A stretch of 64,000 bases of DNA from Apostichopus japonicus (taxonomy: Eukaryota > Echinodermata > Holothuroidea > Aspidochirotida > Stichopodidae). The notes beneath the pieces are model-generated. The model did no database searches. It was not told the DNA's origin and worked only from the letters and a program-made list of their open reading frames with translations. The position numbers and the translations under genes were made by a program. The number at the start of each line of letters is the position of its first letter. Position 1 is the first letter of the stretch. The stretch lies in assembly GCF_037975245.1 (NCBI RefSeq), contig NC_092579.1:2163001-2227000 (forward strand), given 5' to 3'. Positions 12,497 through 23,167 of this stretch are shown in pieces.

Positions 12497-12738
12497 CGAT
12501 TAACCGTTATATCCTTTCTTTATAGTTTGTATTATTGAGTTAATTAACTCGATTTGAACATCTGCCTATACGATTAACCGATCTCCTCTCATCGTCCATA
12601 AGTCTATACTCATTCAATGTTCGTAACTGTAATCGAGTAACCGATAACTCATATACCCCAGCTAAGAAAGAGTAACTGCCGTTGCCTTCGTTTACATTAT
12701 TGAACCCATGTTTGGCAGCTACCGACGATTAACCGTTA
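12497..12738. repeat. Cluster of CGATTAACCG motifs beyond the GPCR stop
   Basis: CGATTAACCGTTAT occurs at 12497 and 12725, CGATTAACCG at 12571 and the variant CGAGTAACCGAT at 12634. All are in the same orientation within 242 bp and just 3' of the receptor's stop. The reverse complement contains TAACGG, a Myb-type core. The units are not in regular tandem. Confidence 0.5.
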
Positions 12739-12743
12739 TTCTT

Positions 12744-13880
12744 TCATACTGTTGGTTTGTCATCATCATATTTTCGCAGTTCGGTTAAAGGCGGTGTTAT
12801 GACGATGCATGGATGGTACGCTCTGTTTTCTGAGAGGCCTTCGGGTACTCTTAGCGGAAGGGGTTTATGTTCTCCAGATAAGGAAGGCACGGCAGCTATG
12901 TTAATATCACTAGATGACGGTGGTAACGATGGCTTGTCTTTACCCTTAGGAGCCTGTACCGCGGTAGGACCAACCTGAGTTTTGACAGCTAATAGAGACG
13001 GAAACAGTTTTCTCAGCGCAGCTTTAAAATCTTCTCGATAAATAGAGTATATTATTGGATTACAACAAGGATTTGCGAATGCTATCCAGCTAGCAGCTGC
13101 GTTAAAATAAAACGGGACTACATCATTATCCGAGAAAACACATTTAAGTAACTTGGTCAGTGAAAACGGTGTGTTGCAGATTAAATAAGCAGCAATCATG
13201 ATACAAATGGATCGAATCGCTTTTGAGCTTCGGGACGTCCTTCTCTCTTGAGCCCGGTTCTCTTTTTTCTTCCTCTCGACACTGTTAATTGGTGAGGCCT
13301 GTATATATTGCACCGTATTTTGATCATTACACACATCCGAATTGTACGTTGGTTCGTTGATCTGACCCGTTCTAGTTCTTTGTTGTAACTGCTTTGCATG
13401 GCGTTGTGCTATCTTGTACAATCCATAGTAACAATACACCATAACAAATACAGGCGTCATAAAACATATCACAAAAGCCGACACCGTGTATGTTAACACT
13501 TTGACCGGCTCACTCTCCCAGTCCACTGCGCATATAATTTCGGCGTGGTCGTATTTAACTACTCTCAGGAAGGCAGGTAGAGATCCGAAGATCAGTCCCA
13601 GTGACCATGCCATCAGTGCCATGATCAGAGCACGTCGGTGGGACATGAGGTCTTGATAACGGAATGGGTAAATGCAGTAAAGATGGCGATCAATGCTTAT
13701 CAAAGCTAAGGTCCACATGGAAACGATGATGAAACAGTAATTAAGAAAACACACCATACCACAGGTGAATGATCCAAATATCCAATCATCAGACCAGATA
13801 GACACCAGGCAGAATGGCATAACCGTGGTAGCGCAGCCGACATCAGTTATAGCTAAATTCACTGTAAACACTGACGAGAT
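12744..13880 (-). CDS. Class A GPCR, final coding exon (TM2-TM7 and C-tail), GPR161-like
   Basis: Seven-transmembrane receptor at the plasma membrane or ciliary membrane; ligand unknown. The acceptor on the minus strand is TTTCCCATGCAG|ATCTCG. Counting from this exon's first residue: TM2 has NLAITD (Asp13, the conserved 2.50 position). ECL1 has WIFG. Cys40 (top of TM3) and Cys117 (ECL2) can form the usual disulphide. DRH at 64-66 replaces DRY. Trp92 is 4.50. A ~60-residue basic third loop follows. TM6 has CNTP (235-238) where CWxP is usual. TM7 has NPIIY (274-278), then helix 8 and a ~90-residue proline-rich tail ending in DDDKPTV. WIFG in ECL1 and the WxxEP segment in ECL2 resemble GPR161 and its invertebrate relatives; that assignment is from memory of motifs and is tentative. 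The in-frame ATG at 13955 lies in the intron and is probably not a start. Confidence 0.92.
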   Translation of the reverse strand: MSSVFTVNLAITDVGCATTVMPFCLVSIWSDDWIFGSFTCGMVCFLNYCFIIVSMWTLALISIDRHLYCIYPFRYQDLMSHRRALIMALMAWSLGLIFGSLPAFLRVVKYDHAEIICAVDWESEPVKVLTYTVSAFVICFMTPVFVMVYCYYGLYKIAQRHAKQLQQRTRTGQINEPTYNSDVCNDQNTVQYIQASPINSVERKKKENRAQERRTSRSSKAIRSICIMIAAYLICNTPFSLTKLLKCVFSDNDVVPFYFNAAASWIAFANPCCNPIIYSIYREDFKAALRKLFPSLLAVKTQVGPTAVQAPKGKDKPSLPPSSSDINIAAVPSLSGEHKPLPLRVPEGLSENRAYHPCIVITPPLTELRKYDDDKPTV

Positions 13881-16244
13881 CTGCATGGGAAACAGAGATC
13901 GGAAAACAACGTTAAAAGAGTGAGGGATTTCAGCATAGAGCTTAATGTTAAACATGATAATTTAAACTTTGCGTTATACGTCAGAGAGTAAATCAGTCAA
14001 GGAGAAATTAAAAACTACAACAATAAGATACTTTAATATTCACAGGATATAATATACTATATTCATACCGTAAGAACAATACAATTTGTAGAATTTAAAC
14101 AGGAACTTTTGTCCGTATTTATTCAGGGTCCAACAATTAGGCTGGCTATACAACTATATGGAATATTCAACTTCAATGTTTCATTCTAAAACCAGTCGTG
14201 GACGCCTACAATACCTAAGGAAGTTATTATTATTGTTGCTGTTGTTGTTTTGACTATTATCAATATCACTTAATATCAATGAAATGCTTGCAAGTAAGAA
14301 ACGACTGTTTTGAATGAAAGCACGCATATGTAACTCTGATCGCTGGTAAAATTGAACCTTGTGCTCTTAATCAACCGATTCATTCCTTGGTTTTATTCCA
14401 ATGTTTTCCAATCGCATCCTCAGAATTAAATATTTCCGAATCAACGGAACAATGTATGCTACTTGGGGGGGGGGGTGGGGAGGGGATTGACCTGTTTACG
14501 ATGATTTTTTCGTTAAACAGTCCCTGGTATACGAAGGAAATAGTATAAATCCATATGGGAAAATGTAGTCAACAATGAAGTGTTTTTACTTTAAGTTGTT
14601 CAAGTTGGAGAAAACATGTCAAAGTTTAAAAATGTCTGAGTTTATCATTATTATTATGTTTTTGTGTGTTCATAGGCTATTATCGTTCATATTTTTTGGA
14701 AGAGCAGTGAAACATTTTTTTAAAACGTACGGTGCATTGCCAACAGACATTCCACGAGCTGTCTTTACTAGAACTAGCTGAATAATTAATAGCTTGAAGG
14801 AGATCCATAATGTTATTATTGTTGGAGGCCAGGGTTCGGTTTCTTCCGGAAGAAACCTATTTCTTCCGGGGACGTGGAAGAAACTGGAAGAAACCTGTTT
14901 CTTCCAGGTTTCTTCCAGTTTCTTCCGGAAGAAACTGGAAGAAACCGGAAGAAACTGGAAGAAACTGTGAAAATTGGCATATACGCAGCACAGCCCTCAT
15001 ACATGATAAAGAGACAAATAGTTTACTACCATCTGACTGAAATGCATACCATTGAAACCATCAAAATATGATATTTTTGTTTTGATTATAATTTGGGGTT
15101 GTTTTCTACACCAAAAGATGTTTGCTTATAAATCACAATATTGAAGGACTACTTATCATCTCGCGATCCCCCCATCAACCAGAATTGCATAACTGGCCAT
15201 ACTGTATAAATGATTAACCTGGATTGGCCCATGCACTGAGGATTTAAGACAATTAACACCAAGAAAATAGCCGAACAATATCTGTTAGATTTAGGCAACA
15301 GGTTAATTTCTGCAACTCCCTAAATTACAACTTGTAGTTAACAGGAGGACTTGTAATCCCAACAGCAAAAAGAACAAACATCCACAATTAAACACAGCTG
15401 GCCACGAGCCAGCCCTCATTTCACACTACAACTTCCAGTCGAATCTGTAACCCTCATGTCTTGAGTTCAATCTCCACAAAATATGGTCATAGTGGTCAAT
15501 GCAATCCTAGTAATGAGTGTGCATTGTACTTAGGCCTTCACTAATTTCCAGGGAACACTTGCCCCTCCACTCAGAAACTAGTTTTTAACTAAGAACTGGG
15601 CTATAATCAGGACCATCTTGGTCTGCAAAATATTGCTTGCCCATAGTTGTTCCCTGAATTGTCCGATGCTAGTAGCCTAGTACTATATTGTGTACAGTAT
15701 ATGCTGGAAGCAGGTCATGTGCTCCAAACCTAGATATAGACTACCTAGATGACACTATAGTGCTTCTTGTCCATTTATTACATAGTTAGAATTCATTGCA
15801 GGTTGTTATGAAACTTTATCAACAGTTTTTCCCCAAAAAATGAGTTTCTTCCATTTTGTCCGGAAGAAACTGGAAGAAACCTATTTCTTCCGAGTGGAAT
15901 AAACCGCGGTTTATTCCGCGGTTTTTTCCACCCCCGGAAGAAACCTGCGAACCCTGTTGGAGGCAATCCAAGGAAGAGTTGGAGACGACCTATGGAGCCA
16001 CTTTTTACAGGAAATGAAGAATATATTTTAGTTTTTACGTAAACCTGTGTTTTTCTTTTTATTGACCCTTCCAAGTGACTGAAGTAAGAATTGTCGTATT
16101 TTGAAATTACTCTCCAACCCACGCCATCAACCCCCCCCCCCCTCCACCTCACCGCCCCTCTATTTGTCATTCCCTATATGACACAAAGGGTTTCAAGATG
16201 AAAATAATCAAATCAAATCAACGTTGTCGACTTTAATACACTAC
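13881..16244 (-). other. GPCR intron between TM1 and TM2 exons
   Basis: A 2.36-kb phase-0 intron (GTAGTG...GCAG). About half of it is the hAT-like insertion at 14830-15956. A G-rich run lies at 14466-14485 and a C-run at about 16130-16142. No other coding exon is visible in it. Confidence 0.8.
14830..15956. mobile_element. 1.13-kb hAT-like element in GPCR intron (8-bp TSD TTGGAGGC)
   Basis: Starts CAGGGTTCGGTTTCTTCC, ends GGAAGAAACCTGCGAACCCTG. TTGGAGGC is perfectly duplicated at 14822-14829 and 15957-15964. Both ends carry arrays of GGAAGAAAC/GTTTCTTCC in both orientations (14840-14975; 15845-15945), and the right end a CCGCGG...CCGCGG palindrome. The interior has no transposase frame. Confidence 0.9.
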
Positions 16245-16382
16245 CTGTTCTCTTAGGTCTGGACTTCTGAGGAAAGCTAGCAGAACTGTGACATTTCCCA
16301 TCAAACATACGCAGATGATCAACATTAATGTTATAGTCAACAGCATCTCTACTGCAATAGGCCTCTGCGTAATCTCCGCGCT
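16245..16382 (-). CDS. Class A GPCR, exon encoding TM1
   Basis: Reverse-strand exon between TTCCCGTTACAG and CAG|GTAGTG, 138 bp, phase 0 at both ends. It encodes SAEITQRPIAVEMLL, a hydrophobic TM1 and GNVTVLLAFLRSPDLREQ. The GN(V) pair is the TM1 hallmark of rhodopsin-like receptors. It joins in frame to ISSVFTVNLAITD of the final exon, giving the expected TM1-ICL1-TM2 spacing. The extracellular N-terminus and the start codon must lie further upstream (higher coordinates) and were not identified. Confidence 0.88.
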
Positions 16383-16809
16383 CTGTAACGGGAAAAATAT
16401 TAGAAATCAGTCACTTTCATTGTGGTTAAACCTTTTTTAACTTTCAGTATTGTTTGCTGCTTTATCATCCCTGATTTTGTTATTTTAGTGCCTTTGCGAC
16501 TCAGTAATTAACCATGGTTCGTTATATCTGCACATGAGGTTTCATTAAAAGAATATCGTTATATATCATACAAGGTACTATAGACCTAACGTAGGAAAGT
16601 CATGTGACCTTTCGTGGTTTTTTCTTAACGGCATACAGCGTCAATGTTTGAAATACACAATGAACACACACACACATTAACACGTATTCAAAACAAACAT
16701 ACAAAAATAGGAATCCCCGCAGCCATCGTCAAACCTGTGCCCATTTCCCAAATTTTCCATTAGCTCCATCAGAACTATAGCTATTTTATATAATTAATTG
16801 ATTAGAGCA

Positions 16810-17278
16810 TAAGTTGCTTCACTGGCAACAATGACTGCTTATAATATAGGCGTATGCACTGGCAACAATGACTGCTGATAATATATGAACGAGTACGCAC
16901 TGGTAACAATGACTGCTTATAATATACGCGTATACGCACTGGCAACAATGGCTGCTTATGATTTACGCGTACGCACTGGTAACAATGTCTGCTTAAATTA
17001 TACGCGTACGCACTGGTAACAATGACTGCTGATAATATACGCGTATGCACTGGCAACAATTACTGTTTACAATACATGCGTACGCACTGGCAACAATGAC
17101 TGATTATAATATACGCAAATGCACTGACAACAATGACTGCTTAGAATATACGCGTATGCACTGGCAACAATGACTGCTTATTATATACGCGTATATGCAC
17201 TGGCAACAATGACTCCTTTTATTATAGGCGTACAGATTGGCATCACTAACTGATGATAATATACGCGTATGCACTGGC
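16810..17278. repeat. ~37-bp minisatellite, left block
   Basis: Units of the form GCACTGGCAACAATGACTGC + TTATAATATACGCGTAT, about 36-42 bp, roughly 12 copies. The array is interrupted at 17278/17279 by a retrotransposon tail and resumes at 17723. Confidence 0.88.
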
Positions 17279-17722
17279 TGTCGGTTAAGGACAGGATTAG
17301 GTACAAAATCATTTTGTATGTTTTTAAATCTCTAAATGGTGAGGCTCCCAGCTATCTGATTAATTTTCTTTCTTTGTAAAATGCTCCTCTAAGTAATGTT
17401 GATGGTTTGAGACGTAGACTCTGCTCCTCATCTGATACCACCAGACTCATGATTCCACGCTCAAAGCGTAAAACTGGTAATAAATCCTTTCAAGTTATTG
17501 GTCCCCGTATTTGGAACCAGCTGCCTGTGGGCATTCGTGCGGATATTTCCGTCTCGGTCTTCAAAGGTCTCATGAAAACATGCGCAGTAACGTTGTTTTT
17601 TTGGGGGGGCTTGTGTTTAGGATTGTTGTTTGTATTTATTGTGTAGTTTATATTTGTTTCTGTAAAGCGCTGTGATCTTTAGTAGAGCGCTCTATCAAAT
17701 ATATATTAATAATAATAAAAAT
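17279..17722 (+). mobile_element. 5'-truncated non-LTR retrotransposon tail (CR1/L2-type) inside the minisatellite
   Basis: Reads as the C-terminal end of a reverse transcriptase ORF: LPVKDRIRYKI, then LNGEAPSYL, one stop, then LRRRLCSSSDTTRLMIPRSK, GNKSFQVIGPRIWNQLPVGI and a final FKGLMKT, a segment typical of CR1/Jockey-like ORF2 ends. The 3' end has TGTAAAGCGCTGTGATC...TAGAGCGCTCTA and (AATA/ATA)n. The minisatellite unit is split cleanly (CACTGGC|insert|AACAATGAC), so the 5'-truncated insertion came after the array formed. It is non-functional. Confidence 0.8.
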
Positions 17723-17805
17723 AACAATGACTGCTTGTAATATAGGCGTACGGACTGGCATCACTCACTGCTGATAATATACGCGTATGCACTGGTAACA
17801 AATTC
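17723..17805. repeat. ~37-bp minisatellite, right block
   Basis: Continuation of the 16810-17278 array: AACAATGACTGCTTGTAATA, then ACTGGCATCACTCACTGCTGATAATATACGCGTATGCACTGG. Confidence 0.85.
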
Positions 17806-20059
17806 AGTTAAAAACGATGGAAATGATAGTACCATTGTGCATGTTAGGTTATACCCTAACAAACTTAAAGCCTGGATACGGGAATGGGAGACAGTCTGTA
17901 TAGGAAACTGCAGTAGCCATTTCTAAAAATTGTTTAAAGAAAGAAACAACGTAAAGGACTTATGTGACATTATAACCTTGCATCAAGATTTCACACATCC
18001 CTGTTGCTCTGTTATCTTTATGTGTCATCGCCAGGCATACTCAAGTACACAATTCTATTCTTTGAAGTAACCATATAGGCAGATTGACTTGTATCTTTAG
18101 ACTAACGACTATAACTCTATTCATTCCAATAAAATAACCATTACGTTGTGATAAAAATGTACGTAAAGATATAAAAGTCTTTCTACAGAAATGATAGTTC
18201 CCAGATCTTCTGTTATAATTTCATTTCAGGAAACTTCATTATTTAAACCCATGTTACATCTTTGAAAACTTATTAGGCTATTTCAGTGAGATTTTTTGGG
18301 TCATCTGTGGCTAAGGAACCGGTAATGAATCGAAGCCTTAATTTGCGTAAAGGATATTCTAATGGCTGGAGTTGATTAATTAGCAAAATTGCTGAAATCT
18401 TTTTACATCTTTCGGTCAAAGCCACATCCTGATAGCATTTTTTTTATTGTGTAGATTTTATGTTCTTTCTCTTTTTCTTTTTAGATTATGGTATTTTGTA
18501 AATGCATCTGGCAATCATAGAGTCTCTAACGTCGTCAGGGCAATTAAGATGAAAAAATGACCCAGATTTCTTTATAATATTTCAAGAGAGGAAACCGATA
18601 TTCCTACCGAAGAGAAATTCTTACCTTATAGTAAAAGATTGACAAGTATGGAAAACTTTTCAAATTGACTATAGGTATAAATGCTGCCGAGACTATATCA
18701 CGGGACCACCAACTATATATGATCCAATTTGCTGGAGTAGTGGATGGTTTAGTCAGGCCAAAATTGGGTTAATTTGAAATTAATTTTATCTCGTGTTATA
18801 GGGGCAATATATCGAGACAGGGGTTTAACTATCTCTGCATGTAGAATATTGTTCACATTAATTCAATAGATGTTTGCCACCGGAATGCGTCTTTAACATT
18901 TCCTGGGCAAAATGTATTCTTTGTTGATAAGCAGTTTTAAGTGACCATTGAATCGAGTTACAATAATTGCCAACAGTTGACAAATATGATGTACAAGGTC
19001 TAGGATTCCTTGACATGCTTTTCGTAAAGTGCTTGAGAATAAGGGAAAGCCCCGTGGAGAGAATAAGTCCAGGAAAAATTTGAGCGACATAGCACCGGTT
19101 TGCCATATATTTTTTCTTATGTTATTGCTTGAATTGTTTCTTTCTTTCTTTGCGAATTTTGATTTAAAAAAATCAATTAAAAAAATTCTACAGTCGTTTG
19201 ACAATGTAGCAAGGAAGTTCCGCACTAGTTCACTTTGCAGTTAAATCATTAATTCATCTTTGTGACCATCAACCTGTCAACTTAGAAGCTCTAATTGTTT
19301 CAAATGATCTTTTATATTTTCATAGGGCTAATCTAAAAAATGAAATCCGTGACCATGATGACGACACAAGTTTGACAAAAGCAGTAGGAGGATGAACAAT
19401 CCAATTTAGCCAAATCATAGATATTAATTAATTAATCGACGCTTCATTCTGACCGCCCTTGGAATATACGTAAGTGTGGAGGGAAAAGGGCAGTAAGGGA
19501 ATAAATAGATGAAACTGGGAGGGGGGTCGGGGCAGAGGTGAGGTGTACTGCTGTAGTTCTTGTATGCATACAGTAAAAATCTTTGTTGGTTTGTAATGCA
19601 AAAGTGTAGTGACTCGAGCATGCTGGATAAGGTTTCTCACATGGAGGTTATAAACAATGACTCGAGTCAATTATTTTGACTCGAACATTTGACTCAATTG
19701 AGTCAGTAAACATTTCCGGAAATGACTCGACTGTGCGGAATGGATCAGATAAGTGTGGGAATTGTTCCTACGGAGCATATATCAATACAATAACGTGTTA
19801 CAGCCATGGAATAAAGGCAAGGATGTGACGACATGAACAACTTCTTACCGCGCTATTTTATTCACCTATTTTCCGTCCCACGGTTTAGAATGAACCAATA
19901 ATATACCTTACGATCGGGTTTTCCATAAATGCCTAAAATATGGGTTATACATAAAAAAAAAAGTGGAAAAAAAGCAGGCCACGGTAACATAATTATCCCC
20001 GAAACCCGATATGGGGTTCTCTACGCCCCTGCGTGTATGTACTAAGGACGCTTTCTAGT
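17806..20059. other. Non-coding, nothing recognised
   Basis: Upstream side of the GPCR on its strand. The missing first exon(s) could lie here or further right, but no signal-peptide or ATG exon could be picked out. Confidence 0.5.
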
Positions 20060-20913
20060 CACTTCGCCCCACAACCATTTCGCCCAACTGCCATTTCGCC
20101 CAACCAGCCTGGTCATTTCGTCCAACCAGCCTGGTCATTTCGCCCAACCAGCATGGTCATTTCGCCCAACCATCATAGTCATTTCGCCCAACCAGCATGG
20201 TCATTTCGCCCAACCATCATAGTCATTTCGCCCAACCTTATTTTTACTAATATTCAGTCAGAATAATATTACTTTTTCTATTCCACTAGTTCAATTTGAT
20301 TTATTTTGGGTTAGGTAACTTCGTAATAGGTAAATAAAAAAGTGAGGTCCGCCCGATATCGATCGGAGTCTGAGCAGTTATTTCGGGTATAATATGGGAG
20401 GATTACACTACTTTAGGCCTTTACGCATACAATGGAAGTTATATTATTATACAAACACAGGGGACTCGGTCTTCATAAAAACCTATCAAACCTAACCTCT
20501 AAATCACTGATCCATCCTACTGACTAACAATTCCCGAAAGTTTCCTTATTAAATTGAAAAAAAAAAATTATAAAACCCGTCCGTAATATTGAATTACTAT
20601 ATTTAATCAATGTAACCACATATGTAATCACATATGTAATCAATTTAACCACGACTTCAAGTTTCCTTAATACTCGGTTCGTATCCAGTAACGTTAACAA
20701 TTCCCGAACGTTTCCTTTTGAAATATCATATTTAATCAAGGTTGGGCGAAATGACCAGACTGGTTGGGCGAAATGACCAGGCTGGTTGGGCGAAATGACC
20801 AGGCTGGTTGGGCGAAATGACCAGGCTGGTTGGGCGAAATGACCAGGCTGGTTGGGCGAAATGGTAAGGTTGGGCGAAATGGCAGTTGGGCGAAATGGTT
20901 GTTGGGCGAAGTG
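20060..20913. mobile_element. Inverted structure with minisatellite arms (CATTTCGCCCAACC units)
   Basis: Left arm (20060-20238): CACTTCGCCCCACAACC, then 22-bp units starting CATTTCGCCCAACC. Right arm (20741-20913) is the same in reverse orientation, ending GGGCGAAGTG. The outermost order CACTTCGCCC, ACAACCATTTCGCCCAACTGCC is shared, so these are terminal inverted repeats rather than two independent arrays. The ~500-bp spacer holds a short direct duplication (TAACAATTCCCGAA...GTTTCCTT). No coding frame, no clear target duplication. Confidence 0.75.
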
Positions 20914-21053
20914 TCCTGCTTCCGTAACATGCACCCATTGACACTTCGTGGGACGAGTAGGCTACATGTCCTATGCAATTACTAATTGCTATCCAAATTC
21001 ATATTGCGAAATACATATACCAGCACATACATATATGTTCATAGATGAGATAT

Positions 21054-23162
21054 CAGGCGCGTATCCAGGATTTTCAAACCCGGGGGGCGCGAATTACTAT
21101 CTAAGCGGAGCGCCACCATCGGTTGGCGCGCAGCGTACAAGAAAATTTCTTGTTTTGAAACCCCCCAGATCACCGGAAACGGCACTTCTCGGGCTTGAAG
21201 TGACCAACCAGATGTACACCTTTTGCCTGAGAACCAAGAATTTCCTAATAGTTTTTTTTTTCCATCCATAACCTTTTTGAAGATTGTCAACCCGGCACAC
21301 ATCATGTTCGACCTGATCACATCTCCTGTGGGTCTTTGCTTTTGTAGGTGATTCTACGTCGCGGCCCACAATACCCGTCAGCCCCACTTTTCAAGGTTTT
21401 AAGCCCCATATTTGTTCAGAATTTGAAAATTCACATTTCTCGTGAATAAACTCACTTCAAAACATACCCATAATGTTGTACAAAATTTCATCTATGGACA
21501 ACCAGTATAGAAAAAACTTCCTTCAACCCCTAACAGACCGGTCAAAATTGCACGAGTAGAGGGAAGTGCGATGTAGAATGTTGGTCAGAAATTTTCGAAA
21601 ATTCAGACACAGTTAATTTATTGGTGTACAAATATTAAAACCTGTTATAACGGCTATTATAAAACTTGGTTGAAGGAAATGAAAAAATAGCAGATATTTC
21701 CTTCAACCGAACACTACACACATAGGCGTAGGAGGCGCGGCGGCAGTGGCGGAGCTAGGGGTATTGGTCAGGAGTGGCGAGAATGGTCTAATGGGGCGCT
21801 TTCAACACTATCTAAGCGGAGCGCCACCACTGGTTGGCGCGTAGCGTACAGAAAATTTTTGAGTAAAGATACTCCCTAGATCGCCGGAAATGACCCTTTC
21901 CGGGCCTGGCTAATTTGCAGATAAACGAAGAATAAGGTGTCATCGCCAAATTACACCAACAAAATGTGACAAATGTCAATAAGTAGATGAGAGCGCAATG
22001 AAAAAGTCAATAATCTAGAATAAGTAAAAAGTGGTAAAGAGCTGAAAAAGGCTTCAGCAGTCCATTTGAGTCCGTCAGGGGGGCATCCGCCCCCCTGACC
22101 ATATGGACGCTCCGCCACTGCGCGGCGGGGGTGCAGGCCCTAATTCGCCATTACTAATGTAAAAGAGAGTTTTGACATAATTGGACCTCCATGTTTTTTA
22201 TACATCTACATGAGACATGTCGTTGTTTACATTAGCATCCCGCGGTATACTGCGCAATTTTAACGGACCGTACGGTACATGATGGCATGCGATGTAATAA
22301 CCGATGCTTGCTTATATGATATTGACACGAACACGTTGAACGGGCGCTTCGCGCGCGAAAATTTTTGGTTATTTTTTCAGGCAAGTCGGACAGTTTTGAG
22401 GCTTTTCATCGTGGAACGCCATTTTCATGCTCACTGATATGATGTGATATCTGCTGTTTGCGTTACAAATTCGAATAGGCGCGTAGCGAGGAATTTGCCA
22501 AGGGAGGGGCGAAGCCTGTAGGCAAATTATCTAAGCGTAGCGCCACCATAGGTTGGCGCGAAGCGTACAAGCAAATTTTGGCCGAAAATGTCTCCCATAT
22601 CGCTGGAAATGACACTTCCCAGGCCTTGTAAGTTGCCTCTAAGCACTTTCTATTTTGAAATTACTTAGCGATATCATTTGAAAAATTGCTGAATGGGGGG
22701 GGGCGCCCCCATCCCAAAATGCGTCATGTTCCCCGACGACACCATCGAGTTCGAGACCAGCCACAGTTGGTTTCATAGCACAACTCTACACACGCGTTAT
22801 GATAGACCATATATAGTATATACATAGATCATTAGTGAGAGAGGAAAATGGAAACGTCAAAAAATGGAGTTGTCGGTGTAAGGGGTAGGGTGAGTCACAC
22901 TTTTACGAAATCATTGATCCGTCACTGGCTACCCTTCAGCGCTGTAATGATGTCACTATTTTTCTTTCTCTTCCCGGTGTCTTCGCGTTTTGCTTTTACT
23001 CCCTCTTCTTCCTTTTTCTCTCTTTCTTCTTTTTCTTTTCCCTTCCTTCCTCTCCTCCTCTTTTATTCCCCTCTTTTCTCCCTTTTTCTTTTCTTTTTTT
23101 CTCTTCTCTTTTTCTTACCCGGGGGCGCGCGCCCCCAACGCCCCCCCCTGGATACGCACCTG
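21054..23162 (+). mobile_element. 2.1-kb hAT-like element, copy 2 (5-bp TSD GATAT)
   Basis: Near-identical to 279-2396 along its whole length, same ends, with GATAT duplicated at 21049-21053 and 23163-23167. Differences are point changes and shorter G/C and pyrimidine runs. No transposase. Confidence 0.92.
21744..22120. mobile_element. Nested hAT-type MITE inside copy 2
   Basis: Same nested element as 968-1344, with the same flanking CGCGGCGG on both sides (21736-21743, 22121-22128). It was inherited with the outer element, not independently inserted. Confidence 0.9.
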
Positions 23163-23167
23163 GATAT

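Noticed and set aside
12744-12755. PDZ-binding C-terminus (KPTV) on the receptor
   Set aside because: Class I ligands need Ser/Thr at -2; here it is Pro.
13881-13955. GPCR start at the ATG giving MFNIKLYAEIP
   Set aside because: It would produce a receptor lacking TM1; a splice acceptor (CATGCAG) precedes ISSVFTV and a phase-compatible TM1 exon exists at 16245-16382.
20060-20913. CRISPR-like array of 22-bp repeats
   Set aside because: Units are contiguous without unique spacers, inverted on the two sides, and the DNA is animal.
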